Shown one piece after another: positions 40,301 to 53,600 of a DNA stretch of 64,000 nucleotides. Source of the DNA: Stichopus chloronotus (lineage: Eukaryota; Echinodermata; Holothuroidea; Aspidochirotida; Stichopodidae); assembly GCA_021234535.1 (NCBI GenBank), contig CM037830.1:8993252-9057251 (forward strand). The letters run 5' to 3'. Below the pieces are notes generated by a model. The model made no database searches. It was not told where the DNA came from and saw only the letters and a list, made by a program, of their open reading frames with translations. Numbering within the stretch: position 1 is the first letter of the stretch; each line of letters begins with the position of its first letter. A program made the position numbers and the translations under genes.

Positions 40301-41409
40301 GTCTGTACATTTAATATAGGATCAGTGGCGACGTGGGGGAGGGGGAATCCTTGGTTTCGAAAGAGTGCCGTGTATATGTTCAGTGGGTCAGTCATATTAG
40401 TGTATGTTATTTTGTGGTGAACGTCAATTTCTCAAGCCGCCACTACATAGGATGGTAGCTTTTTGCATACATAGATTAATCCTCATACCACTGATTTCAG
40501 GTTTCAAAAACTCTCATAAATTGTAAATTAAATACATGTAGAGGTGAAACATAAATAAAAACAAAACTGAAAAAAAATATCAAAGCATCTTTGCAGACAA
40601 CCATAAGTTACATTTATTCAGTTGACACGATCATTGAATTACATTTGGTGACTATCCCTACAAAGGGCTTTTCATAACATATAGCTTTCTCAATGATCGC
40701 GTGAACTGGAAACAGTACCATTTGTTCAAAGTTAACTGTTTTCTATGCACGAACTGGACTTTTTTCCCAACTCGACTTATCCTGGTCTTATTCACATCCC
40801 TTAAGTTTTCCAATGGAATGACTGGTAGTAAATAAAGGACATCAGATTAGAGAAATGAAGTGACAGGTCACAGTGTGTTCTATGCGTTACTTTTCCACTT
40901 ATTCTGAACTTGGTATTGCATTATACTCAAGGGATTCCTGAGAATATCGAAAAAGGACGAAAGAAAGAAAAACACCATTAATATTTTACCTATTGCGTCT
41001 ATAAGAAATCGAGCCAAAGGTATTTAAGTTGTAATCTCGCAAGTTTACTACAGCGGTTTTAGAATGAATATGCATTTTGGATGTACAGTTAACCTAAAGT
41101 GCAGATCAATTCTAAGCTTGTTGATAAAGAAATTGAAGATTTTGTGGGGTTTTTTTGTCCATGAAATAGTTTCCCTACCCTCTGTCTCTTTGTGAATTTT
41201 CATTGGCTGACCTCTTGTACGTTTAGTAATTGCGCATAACTTTAACTTTGGCTCTGCAACAAGTGAACATTCTCACAGTCATGGCCCATACTATTCACTT
41301 ACAAGGACTCGTATTCAAAAAAAGATTCACCAAATATCTCTCTTGAAAGAGAAAGTGAAGGTAAAATAATGTTTCCGATGAACCAAATTCTTCAATTGCT
41401 TTTGCATTT
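34381..41409. other. Intergenic between genes C and A
   Basis: Seven kb with no recognisable gene. It contains diverged tandem motifs (36960-37690), poly-A tracts and a doubled ATTCTTGGGAGTCTACT near 39950. Open frames here are short and without homology that I can see. Confidence 0.5.
36960..37690. repeat. Diverged tandem motif repeats
   Basis: The block AAAGTACATATTGAGTACAT (or a close variant) occurs near 36999, 37079 and 37560, twice followed by AAACTTCACAG and each preceded by a CCC ... GGGG short stem. Poly-A runs at 36719 and 36938 lie just upstream. Confidence 0.55.
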
Positions 41410-41615
41410 TCACGAGAAAAGTGTCTCTGTGGTAAATTGTTCAATATCTCCAAGGAAATCTTCTGCCCGACTATGCCAGCATGAGGAATTCTGCAAGTAT
41501 GGGTGGGTCTTTTTGTGAACTTGAATTGTCTTATGTAAGTACTTCAAAGTTGCTTGATCTCGTCCCTTTGATATTGACTGCACATACATCGGACACTTAG
41601 TTGTCTGGAATTTAC
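41410..41615 (-). CDS. Gene C exon 13: C-terminus and stop
   Basis: 206 nt after TTTTAACAG. Reads GKFQTTKCPMYVQSISKGRD and ends NSSCWHSRAEDFLGDIEQF then TTETLFS, with TGA at 41412-41410. It parallels gene A exon 11 (GQFQ ... CWW). A possible AATAAA on the minus strand lies at 40618-40613. Confidence 0.82.
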
Positions 41616-44600
41616 CTGTTAAAACAGACTTTTGTGTTAGTAATTGTGTAAAAAGAAACAAATATAAAAAAAATGTCAACAATTATTTGCCTGGCATAAT
41701 TTTGGCAAGACTATGAGAGAGGTTTCACACTTATTGAAACTCTCAAAGTTTTGTCTTGAAATTTGATAAAAATGATGAAATTCTTAATCGGTAGTGAAAT
41801 AGGGTACATTATAATGTTTCCAATGAACCAAATTCTCAATTGCTCTTGCAATTTCACTAGATTGAGAATCTTGAGATTTGATGAAAATGATAAAATTCAT
41901 AATTGTCGGTAGTGATATAGGGTGCATATAGTGTAGGCAGTTTCTTGATGGTCAGGTGATGTGTTCATAAAATAGTTGTTGGGACTAAGTGAGTTAAGCA
42001 ATACTACAGGTAGGGATTTATTAACCACAGGTAAGCACTAACAACGAAATTAAGATGTGACATAAATGTTTCCAGGTAGTACAAGTCTTGTAACTATAGT
42101 TTCGGTGAATAGATTTACATGTAAAGTTGAAAAGTGCCTACCGATAAGACCATCTGCTTCAGCTGAGAGGCCAGCACTCGTCTCTAGGGAGATATCGAAG
42201 TAGCTTGGGTGTTCTACTCTTGTATGCAACTGGATCGCTATCTTCACGCTGTTTCCTTGAGTCAAGGTCAATTTCTTCCCTTCATGGATGGCTAAGGTAA
42301 ATGTATCTATGGTTAATCTGTTACGTTTTGACCACAGTAAGGATATTCCAAAATCTATGAGAACACCATCTGGTGAAATAAGGATACTATGTGACCCCAA
42401 AATGATACCGAAACGTCCAAAGAGGCTTAATAGTTTTGACCTGGATGAAGCGGGGGTATGCACAGATGGGCTGTCTTCAATTATTTCGCCATTTACCTGC
42501 AAAGCTATTGAAACAGACAAAGCAAAGACATTCAAGACTTATTTTTAGATTAACCATTTTCATTTACAGAAAGTAACTACGGTAATCGGTCCTCATTTAC
42601 GCCGAAGTCAAGTGGGTTTAACGTTATTACAGCGAGCTAAACTATGTTAAAGATGTAAACACTTTCACACATGAATTCAACAAAACTCCTATATGTCAGT
42701 TATGAAGCATCCTTTGTTATTCTGTTCATTCTTTCTGAATTAAGTTCTTACCGTTTGAAGAATCTTTTATAAGTGTTAGTACATCTCCCTCTTTTCTTTG
42801 AATGTCAAAACAAATTTTGACGTTGCTTTTTGGAAAAGCAATCACGAAGTGAGGATCTCCAAAAACTGCGTGAGAAAAAGAACAGTAATAAATACAAGTT
42901 TCAGTAGAAATATCATAAAATATTGTTGAAAAGAAGTATTCATAAATGTATAATTGACAGGACACCAGTAGTTTGACCATGACCCAAACCTTTATGGACT
43001 TATGGACTTACAAACTGGACCCATACATTTTGCAAGACATGTCTTACTAATAAACTCTTGTCAGCATCTGTCAACTAAACTAACCTGCAACTGAGTTGTT
43101 CAATAGGAGGCATTTCTCTTTTTTCTTCTCAACCTGATTGCAAAAACTTTTGACAAAACAATTAATCCAATTGTAGTTAATATGATTTTCTGGTAGTGGT
43201 TAGAACTCTCACGAATTCTCCCTTGTGTTTCCTATATCCAACTTGCAAAGTTTCTTATTTCATATAAAATTATTGTCACAGTCAATTGTGTCTTAGCTGC
43301 AAATTTTGTTGAAGATCTTTTACCTCTAGCCACAGACGAAACTTTAAGTTCACCGGGTTTGATGTTAGTCGGAGTCCATTTCACCTTGTGAAGGAGATTT
43401 TTTTGCATACTAGAATCTGTGAAAGATGTGTAAGACTGAAATTAGACTTAAACTAGCAGAGTTTATATGTTATAGGAAGACAATGACTTTAAGACAGAAT
43501 GAATTTATGAAGGAGACTGAAATCCTTGCAAGTTCAAACATGAAGCTACAACAAGGAACAACGTAATATCATGATGAGGGCGCTGTGTTATTGTTAGTTA
43601 AAACTGAAGAGTACGATATAGTTTCCTGTCTCAGAATACTTTTACAACAGAACGTACAAAATCTTACCCAAAGAATATGATTTAAAATAATTTTCTTCCT
43701 ACAGCAATCAACCTGAATCATGAAAACACATGTCAATACAACCGTAACATGTTTGAGCAAGGTTGATTTTTTTCTTTTATTTTTTCTGGACTTTCAACAA
43801 CAGTTTTAACAATGAGAATCATAACATAGTCTTTCCTCTTGATAATAGCAGTTATGAGAATTTTCATAAAATTGTTAAATTGACCTTACCTTCTGTCTCT
43901 GCAAATTGAGCTCTGGTAATTAGGAAGTCACCTTTTGCATTTGACACAGATAGTGGTAAGTTGAGAGTAGTGAGAGGAGTAACATATTCGTACATGTGTG
44001 AAAGGCTCATCATTTTAGAGGCAACGTTGACTCTAGTCAGAGATGGACCTACTGGTCCGAAACTGGTGAGATAAATCCTTTATCTTCATAAACGCCCACA
44101 GATGTTCCAAACGTACCTTGGCACTGCTTCTATTTGTTGTCAAGTCTAACTAATGTAAGATGAGTGATACAGGATTTTTGAAGAATCGTAAAACAGGATT
44201 AATACAACTGGGGGAATGATGTGAATCACTTTCTTTCGCATAGACTTGAACATTTCAACAAGGTATCATTTACATATATCCATGGTTTCTTTTAAATGTG
44301 GAAACGCATATTTTCCCTTTATCTATGTGAGACATATTGCCTTAGGATATGTGCATCCTAATATAAACATATGTACGCTTTCTATGTGAGCCGGTTTCCG
44401 GATCTTTAGTGATAGCGTGTCTATGTAAAATCACATATCATTTATACTAAGATGTGTTGCTGTGTCTTGATTTTGTTTCTCCTTGGCGAGTACAGTGTAC
44501 ACTCCTACGTCTTGAAAATTCTATAATTCTTTTTATTAATATTAACCACAAAGTAGCTAATGAGATTTAGACATCTCTCTAAACTGCTGATGTCCTGAAT

Positions 44601-47600
44601 TTGTACATAATTTAAGAAGACAAACGGTAAGACAAACATCAAGCTACTGCAATTAGTTTCCCCACCGCACATTGTGGTTGCCCATGAATATATATATATA
44701 TATATATGCTTACTTCATGTAATCCTATTCACCTGATTTTGAGTAATAAATTTCATCCGTCTGTCTCTTCCATCGCCTGAAACTGTAAAGTTAACTGATT
44801 GTTTCTTCGAACTATCCGATACCATTCCTGCTACGACAATTTCCCCACCCTCCATGTAGGCAAGAAATTTGCGACGTGTTGTGGTCCCATTGATTATAGC
44901 TTGATCATCAGAAGATATTCGAACATCGGAAAGAACAGGTGCAATATAGTCTTGAAAAAATGATTGAATTTTACTTGAGTCACCCAAGGCTCCTTCTGTT
45001 TGCAAGTACCGTCCTTGGTTTTGTCTGGCTAAGTTACGTAATAACCAGTCGTTTACTTTTCTTCCAAGACCAATAGAATAGATCGCTACTTTATCACGAC
45101 ATATGTCGTAAATGCGCCTGGAAATGCGAACAGAGTTGGTGGTTCCAACAGTTGGGATACCGTCCGTCAAGAAGAAAATGGATTGGTAAACCCGATGGTC
45201 ATCGTTAAATGATCTTGCCGCAACAGTTAATGCAGTATTGACGTCAGAACCTTTAGAGATGGACAATGAAGAATAATTCGTGGAATTGAGATTTGCAGTT
45301 AGCTTAAAAGTAAGGTTTGTAAAAAAGTCAGTAGTAAGATATAACACTGTGGTGCTGGTTGAGGTTAGAATGTGAGTTAAACAATCAACAGCACTAGACA
45401 AGAATATAGGTTTAAAGACTGCAGATGTAAAGGTTTCTCAAAACAGCAAAGTAACTATTGCAGAAAATTTAATGAAAGGAGTTCTGCTGTGCCAATGCCC
45501 ACCCATGTATAGATTGTAAAACACTCTCTGCAAAATACCTTACAAAAATATCTCCTTATTTACTATCACAAATAAGTTATTTTCATTCTTTTATTTCAGT
45601 TTTTGTGATTAATTTCTGTGTGTTTATTTTTTTATCTGAAATTTCCTTTGAGTTTGCGTTTTGCTGTCACTTTACAATCTCTTTTATTTTATGTATTGTA
45701 ATTATTACATTAAATATTAATTTGCACCATTAAAAGAGATTAAAATAAGTTTCATTCAAGTGAATAGAATATGGCATGCAATCTGCATGTTTTTAAAGGG
45801 TTTGAAGTATTGTCGTCATATTGTGGATGAATAATGTAACGTAAATGATGGTGTAAGGTAAGCGTAAAGTATCGTAAGAAATTTATATTAGTCTTACTGC
45901 CTTTACAAAGACTAGCCTTTTTGTAAGGGGAATTGTAACAGAAATCAGTGACAGGGGGGCGATTTTATTCCTTTCTTCATCAAAAGTTATGCTGTTCTCT
46001 TATTTTTTTTTTCTGTTTTCTTTTTCCTTCTTGTTAGTTTTCTTTTCTTCTGGGATTTTTTCTCCTTACCTATCCGCTCCAGATAAATGATCAATTTTGT
46101 GCAAAGTTTAATTACCTGCTTTTAAAGGTTTTTTTTCATAAAACAAAAGCACGAAATGTGCGATTATTATATGCATCTCTGTCTGAACGTATCAGTGAGA
46201 ATTGACATTGTGTATATGTAAATAGCACTTTTTGTTTATAGCGTACCAATTAATACTGCTGTAACTAAATTGCAATGTAAATATTAATCATAGGTCATGT
46301 ATGATATTCACGGGAGAAAGGAACAAATAAACTATGGATAAAAAATGTGTTGTTCTTTGGAAAAGGTCATCCACACAGTTACGATTGCTGTTAATATGAG
46401 GCAGTAGATACGTCATGCATAGATTTATTTATCATGAACTGCTGCTGCCAATCAAAAGAGCAATGTTACTAAAGCAACGGTCGTTGTTTTAAAAATTATT
46501 ACTTCCAGAAATGTTTGTAAAATCGCAGAAGAAAATGGTCAAAATTACCTCCGTGAACCTGAAGCAGCGTAATAAATCTAGCAGCTGACGATATTTGTCT
46601 CTTGGTTGCGGGTACAAAGTATTTTTTCCATTTATAAGCCTTGTTAGATAAGGTGACAATATTGAATTTGTCATCAACTGGAAGAGCTTTGAGGATTGAA
46701 ATAAGAGCAGACTTGACCGTCAGTAGTTTGACTCCAGCCATCGACCCACTAATGTCAATAACAAACATGGTGTGTTTTGGTATTATTGGAAGTCCATCAG
46801 GAGAGAAATGGTAAGTAAAAAAGTTACCCTGGAACTGAAAGAAAATGTATATTTTCGAATGATAAGTTTACCAGAGACAGTATTTGAAAAAAGTAAAAAC
46901 GATCTTCAGTAGGTAATCAATTCTTGAATTTCGTGCCCGTTGCAAGCAAAATCAGTCATGTAGATTACTTTTTCAGAATTAATTCGTGAATGTATTTACT
47001 TAGTTTTGCTTCTATTATATTCCAAAATATATTTACATTTTTCGAACGTTAATAAGCCTCTAACGACATTTTCAAGAGAGAAAATAATAACATGCTACTC
47101 CTTCCAGCTTTATTCGTTAGCAGCTACATCCATTTCTACAGGATGTAATTCAATTACAAACAAATCCTTCTTTTTTTCAAATTTACACTTTTTATTTTTG
47201 ATGCAAATATCTAGTTTTTAAGCACCGAATATCATTTTTTTTATAATAGGCTATAATTTTCACAACTACCAGACAGGAATACAGTATATTGTTTATAACA
47301 TTTTTCAGTCATAAAAAATTCTGGCAACTAAAACTCACTGCCCTTGTAATACATATAATACAAAGTCAAAAATATGTGATCAACATTACCTTGAGAACAC
47401 TGTTTGAGTGTTCTTTCAATGAGTATTGAAGCTGAAAAATACCATCACCTCCCTTCACTGATAAATGGGAGTTCAGCTCGTTGTGGGGTACCGTGCACTT
47501 TACATGAGCAAAGGACGAGTCGTCTCGTAACTTGACTTGACGATGGATGTCTGTGCATGATGACATCACAGATCTTAGTCCTTGTGGCTCGTTTATGTTT

Positions 47601-50600
47601 ACTGAAATTTCCAAAAGGGATGTTTCCTGAAAGAAAGGGATTGCAGTTATCTTCCTGTACATTAAATATCGTAATAGGGAAAGAGCGAAAAGAATATAAC
47701 ATTGAATTTAGTAAAAATGAAAAACTGTACATTTGAAGAACCAGATGAAAGAGCAAATTAACACGAAAATGTTAACGAAAGTCATAGTTTAATACAAACG
47801 TTTTCGAAAAGATATCACATCTTCCTCCTCAGGTAAGTGAAATACACAAAAGTAGCAAGACAATATAACATAAGACAACATAGTATCAGAAATATAACGT
47901 CTGACAGGTTTTAGAAAACGCTGAGTGTATGATCCATGTTGGAACAGTTGGTTATTTAGAAAAGGCTTGAGTTTTTTGATATGTAAGGCTTCTTTGACTT
48001 TGAGTTCAAAATCTGTATTTCCGGTATCCATGATGGTGAAATTATTGCTGTTTGCTGTTCATCAGTCTATGCACTGAGTGATTTGTTCATGTATAGCTGA
48101 TTTTCTTTAGAGGTGTTCCTTGATCCTGGTTGCTAGATGCCTTTTTGTCTTACCAGTGTAAGTTTGGTTCTTATCACAAGAACCTTCAAAAGAATAGATG
48201 ACATTAGCTTTGAGGGTCTTAGGAGTCTTATCTTTCAAGGAAAAGTAGTTACCAAGTAGTTACCAACAAAGTTTTAAAAACCACATGCCATTTCTTATTG
48301 ATACTTCTAAGGTAATTAGTTAAAGATCTTTTAAAGTTTAGTGATGGGTGACCCTGTAAACGGAATGGTGACCATGCAATCAATATTATGATCCTCCTTA
48401 TCTTGATTATGCATTCCTGGACTGATCTTTTTACTGAGGAATTTCTTTACACAGTTATCCAAAATCTGACTAGGATAACCATTATGGTAACAGATTTCTT
48501 TTAAATTGAATGCTTCTACATAAGGACCAATTGCTACATACAACATATGCTCTATTAAGAAAACAATTGATTAAACCAGTTTTCCACATCCATGGACAGA
48601 TAGCATGAAAATTTAAGATAACATTTGTATTACTAGGCTTACGATAGACTGTTGAACTGTACGATGAATCAAGTCCACAAGGTAAACAGACTTCTGTGTC
48701 AAGGAACGCTAACCCGTTTGGCCCAATTTCATGGGTAAATTTCAAATTTGGATGTAACTGGTTTAGGACCCCAAGGAAACTATGTACGTGATCCAAAGAG
48801 TCAGAAACACAGAATATGTCATCCACATATCTTAAATGCAAAGCAGGTGCAATATCATAGCTTCGAACCATGGAATCATTTTCTAAATGAGCCATGAAAA
48901 AAATCGCCGAACAGACTGCCGAACAGCAAACAGCAATAATTTCACCATCATAGATATCGGAAAATACAGATTTTGAACCCAAAATCAAAGAAGCTCAAAA
49001 AACTCAAACCTGTTCTAAGTAATCAACTGTTCCAACATGGATCATCCTATACACTCGGCGTTTTCTAAAACCTGTCACACGTTATATTTCTGATACTATA
49101 TTGTCTTGCTACTTTTGCATATTTCACTTACCTGAGGAGGAAGATGTGATATCTTCGAAAACGTTTGTATTAAACTATGACTTTCATTAACATTTTCGTG
49201 TTAATTTGCTCTTTCATCTGGTTCTTCAGAAATGAAAAACGTTTCCGACAATATCTGACTTCACATCTTTTGTCAAAGTAGGCCTATTTATCAAAAACAC
49301 AGTTTGTGAATCACAGTAAAGAAAATCATACGTAATATAAGATCGTGCAACATAAATCCAATTGAATTGAATTATAAACCGACACAGCTAAAGATTTCAA
49401 GTGACACCTTGGAAACATCGCTGTTCTTCGGGACAGTGACAATATTAGTGTAATCTCTTGATATATTGAAGTCTCTCATGTGGAACATATACCAATCAAT
49501 TTAATGACTTGATCTGCAAGTTGCCAAGATAACTAAATCTACAGAGAGGGATATAGTACTGTACACCAAAATTTTGTTTTGGGATTTTGCAAGGGCTTTT
49601 AATACGGTTCTTTATCATTGCCTAATTAAAGATCTTTGTCTTTTATCACAACGTCATTGCTTATCGGCTAGCTAGCAACAAATAAATTCTGATAGGTGAT
49701 TTTCATAGAAACCAGATATTATACATGGGGTGACTATGGTGGCTCCCAATGAACTTTCCTATTTACAATTTTTACAGACGAGTTCTTCACGTTATGTTCG
49801 AATGGAGGGTACTGCGTGCCCCCAACACAAGCATATTTTGACCGGAAAAATAAATGTAGTGGAAGACGTGTTTATCTATATTTCTTTTGTAGGAGATGGA
49901 GTGAGGCGTAAAATTGGCAGAAAAAAGTAGTCTCGAAAATGCGAAAACAAATTGTTATTTGGCGACCAAACATGCGCCGGTTCTCTCCGCGCCAACCGAG
50001 GCATATGGTAGAGGTAAGATCTTTTTGCTCACGTCGATCTGACGATTTAAGGGTAAAGGTTTTCCCATTACTTAAGATTGCAGACTTGAGATACCTATTT
50101 CAACATCGAGTACATGTAGCTTAGGACATCCGGGAAGTTTCGTTTCTGTTCTTGGGGGCGCTCCGTTTATATAGGCCGGCCGCTAAAGGGATCGGCTCTT
50201 AGGGCCAGACCCACACTCCCTGATGAAAAACTGATATGTATCAATAATATTAAAAAAAATAAACTGGGTAACACAGCTATATTACCTAATATTTCAAAAC
50301 AAGCTGCGTAAAATGAACATCACGCTGATTTTTACACGTACATCTCCGAAATTGACTTGGTGAACAGAGGAACCACTTAGTGAATCTTATTAAGACCAAT
50401 GATTAATGTCTTATAGAAGTTAGGGACTGGATGACTAAACTTCATTGAGCCGATGTCGATGTAATTAGACGTAATTATTTGCTCGAAGCCATCTTCCACT
50501 CACCATATATTCAAGATCTAAAGTTAATTGTATCGTCTAGACGTACAAGACACGGCATACATTGCAGAATATTGTCGTTTAGTTGTAAGGGAGCAGGCTT

Positions 50601-53600
50601 CCAGTTCAGCAATTTCACCGGTGATAGTGTACGTGGTCTCAGTTTGGTACACACAAATGTAAACTTTCCAAGGTGAACCTTTCTCAAGCATATCGATAAG
50701 TAGGGCCACCTCATCTATTCCCATTCGGTTGCAATTGGTTGCGAATTTGGTTACATCCATTTTCTACGTCGTGGTCACGATGTGCCACATTCTGCTTCAC
50801 AAACCTCAAGTCAAAGTAAATCAACGATTTTGAGGCAAAATATGGGGGTCCTTTACATGGTGACGTCATAGTGTAAATCTTAAGTTTAATGACATGTAGC
50901 AAATTGAACTCTACTAAATATCAAGTTGATCTTAACGTGGGGCGCTTCGTTTAGAGATTTCAGACAAGATCGCACCATAATCTGGTATCTTATCTGAACC
51001 ATTCTTGTTCGTATAATCAGCTTTTGGCTTTGTAACGTTACTAACGTTTACACATGATGGAACAAACAAACCAAGTAGAAAAATGTATTCAAGACGAGAA
51101 AGCTACAGGTGAGTTTATCAAAACTCTGTCCAGCGGAAACTGAGAGATCGTGTCTCTTATCCGTGTCTCCACGATAGCTAACTTCTGACCTTCCTGTAAG
51201 ATAAACACCGATGGAGGTCTACGCAAGCTAATTGTAACAGCGAGCATATGTCGGAGTATATGCTACCTCTTCCGTAGCAAACTGGTCTGATTGATTCTAC
51301 TATCAGATTTCATGAACGGTATATGAACTACAGGTGCCTATCTATAAATAAAACAGATGAACCTTCAGATGCACTACTTTCTTGATCACAAAGCACAATG
51401 AATTGTCACATAATGTAATGTTCAATAGTCCCATTACAATAGGCGTCAAAAAGGTTAAATCAACTGTCAAGGTTATATTTCTTATGTGCGTACTTTATTG
51501 TTCCTTTAAGTAATTCCTGTTTTTTTTTTTATTGCCATGGAATGATTTATATTATCATTTTTTTTCAAATTAGTACGTGATATTGGTATACCTGTTATGG
51601 TTGTTCTAAAGAATTTTTTTTTCCATTTTTGTAGAGATTCAATGTATCAACTTATACTGTTGTTTTATTGTTTGGTAACATTACAGTATGAGATAAGACA
51701 GGCTGCAAAGACAAAACATATGACCAAAACATCTAGACTCTGAAATCAGTCAACGCTACACGTTTTCTCACTCATTCTTCACAACTAAGGAAGGAGATTG
51801 TCAAGATCAGGGAATATATTTACGCAGTTACAAGTTGACGTAGTCATGAAAGTATAATTATAAGAATGTTGAAATTAGAATACCAAAGGAGAGTGAAATT
51901 TGTCTTGACCATTTCTCCCACTTTCAGGCTGAGTTATGTAGGGAGAACTAAGTATGATTATCACCATTGAATTTAGTTACAGCTACAGATGAATAACAGT
52001 TACAGATGAATAACTAGTTCACTCACCAAGTGAGGTGAAAGATTAACGATGTGTTTGAAGTTTCCCTTAAAGCGTTCAATAACTTCCCTGTGAGTCAAAT
52101 TGAAGACAATATGTGACCCAGGAGCGACGGAAGCCACTTCAATTAAAAACACATTTGTGCACCTGTGAGGTACAAAACATGAGGATATATCATTAGTTTA
52201 AGATGTGCATTTCCTCTAGGAATTTCAATAACAAGGTAGCAAGGACAGATCAATAACTGGATTTATTGCTGTTAGTAAAGTCACACTATACTAACATAGT
52301 AATAACATGTGATTATTGATTGTGATTATGTGCTTACTGGCTGTACAATGCTTTACTTTCAGAAATAATGTCTAATCTCACAAGTGTCCACCTTTTTGTT
52401 TAGGGCTGCTTGTCCTCGATAAAATAATTAATTAGTCCACACACTAACCCAATGGAGACCGTGTGGTTTTGTGAATCATTTGTGCCACTTAATCTGTAAG
52501 GAATTCAAATGAAACGGGTAGATTTATTTTTAATGAGTTGTCGAGGGGAAGCTAACTTTATTGGGGTTAAAAAAAAATACGATGTAGACAAAATGTCGTC
52601 ATATTACAATGTAATTTTGCTGTGTATAATTATCTTGTGGGAATTTTCCAGGGGAGTTGCCCTTTAAAGGCACTTTACGCAAATTGACGAATTCTATATT
52701 AATTGTCACACCTCCCATAGCAACATTAAGAGAGTAAAGCATTGAGCACATGCTAAAACATACCTCTCGATTTGCAAATCCTGACAAGTATGGTCCCCTG
52801 GGGTAATATCAACAATCTCGCTATAGTAGGTGACGCCGTCAACATATCTTCAAAGAAAAAGTAAAAAAAAAATAGTCTGGTTGCGAATCTAAAATACTCC
52901 TCTCTACACCTCAAAGGAAGCAGTCTGTTGGAAAGGTTATACAATTCCATTTAACAATCGATAAATTTTCAAACCATTCTGAGGAAATACAAAGGTTTCA
53001 TTCCCTTCAGAAGACATGTGTCTGTGGAAAAATACATGCAGTATTTACGAGTTTTACAATAAAGAAAAGAGTATTTTCCTGAAATAATTCGTGTTTAGTT
53101 TAATACTGTGGCACGATTTTGGCAGGCCCGTATTCAGAGGGGCGGGGGGTTCAGGGCGTTCGGACGATCCCCCTCACAAGATTTGGAGTTCCGCTCAGCC
53201 TATGATAGTAGGCCTGCGTTAGCAACATATACATTGAGTTTTAATTTATTGGTCATAATTGTCGGGTAAAATGTTCCACTTGTGACAAAATCGAACCCCC
53301 CCCCGAAAAAGCTGCATACGGGCCTGTTTTGGCACTTTTCTTTATGTTTATCTGGCCCCAAATTGAAAGGAGCACATATGTCATATCAATGAACAAACGT
53401 AAACATGAGTGGAAAGGGTCAGTAAAGTGTGGTTTCAGAAAGCAAGCAAGACCCGACGAAACGTAGGCGTCCTGTATATCTGTTGTCTGACTGTTATATC
53501 TAGGTACCACGAAAATAGTGCCATTTAGCTGTATGCACGAACTTTTGCATGTTTTAGAACGATGGCCGGAAATGTTCAGGATAATTCGAACTTCCGTTAC

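Larger units (their letters stand above)
47737..49229 (-). mobile_element. Penelope-like element fragment with inverted terminal arms, in gene C intron 5
   Basis: Core 48061-48920 reads on the minus strand: YDIAPALHLRYVDDIFCVSD (RT catalytic YVDD), FTHEIGPNGLAFLDTEV, VYRKPSNTNVILNFHAICPW, then after breaks SCDKNQTYTGKTKRHLATRI, the GIY-YIG segment. The C-terminal tail FELKVKEALHIKKLKPFLNN follows. The end of the element (47737-48060) is repeated in inverted orientation at 48921-49229. Such inverted or partial terminal copies are known for Penelope-like elements. 5'-truncated and frameshifted, hence non-autonomous now. Confidence 0.85.

Noticed and set aside
45251..45401. Upstream extension of the gene C exon 8 open frame with its own ATG
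   Set aside because: No homology, breaks the phase with exon 7, and an acceptor (CTCTAAAG) lies exactly where VWA homology begins, so it is intron.
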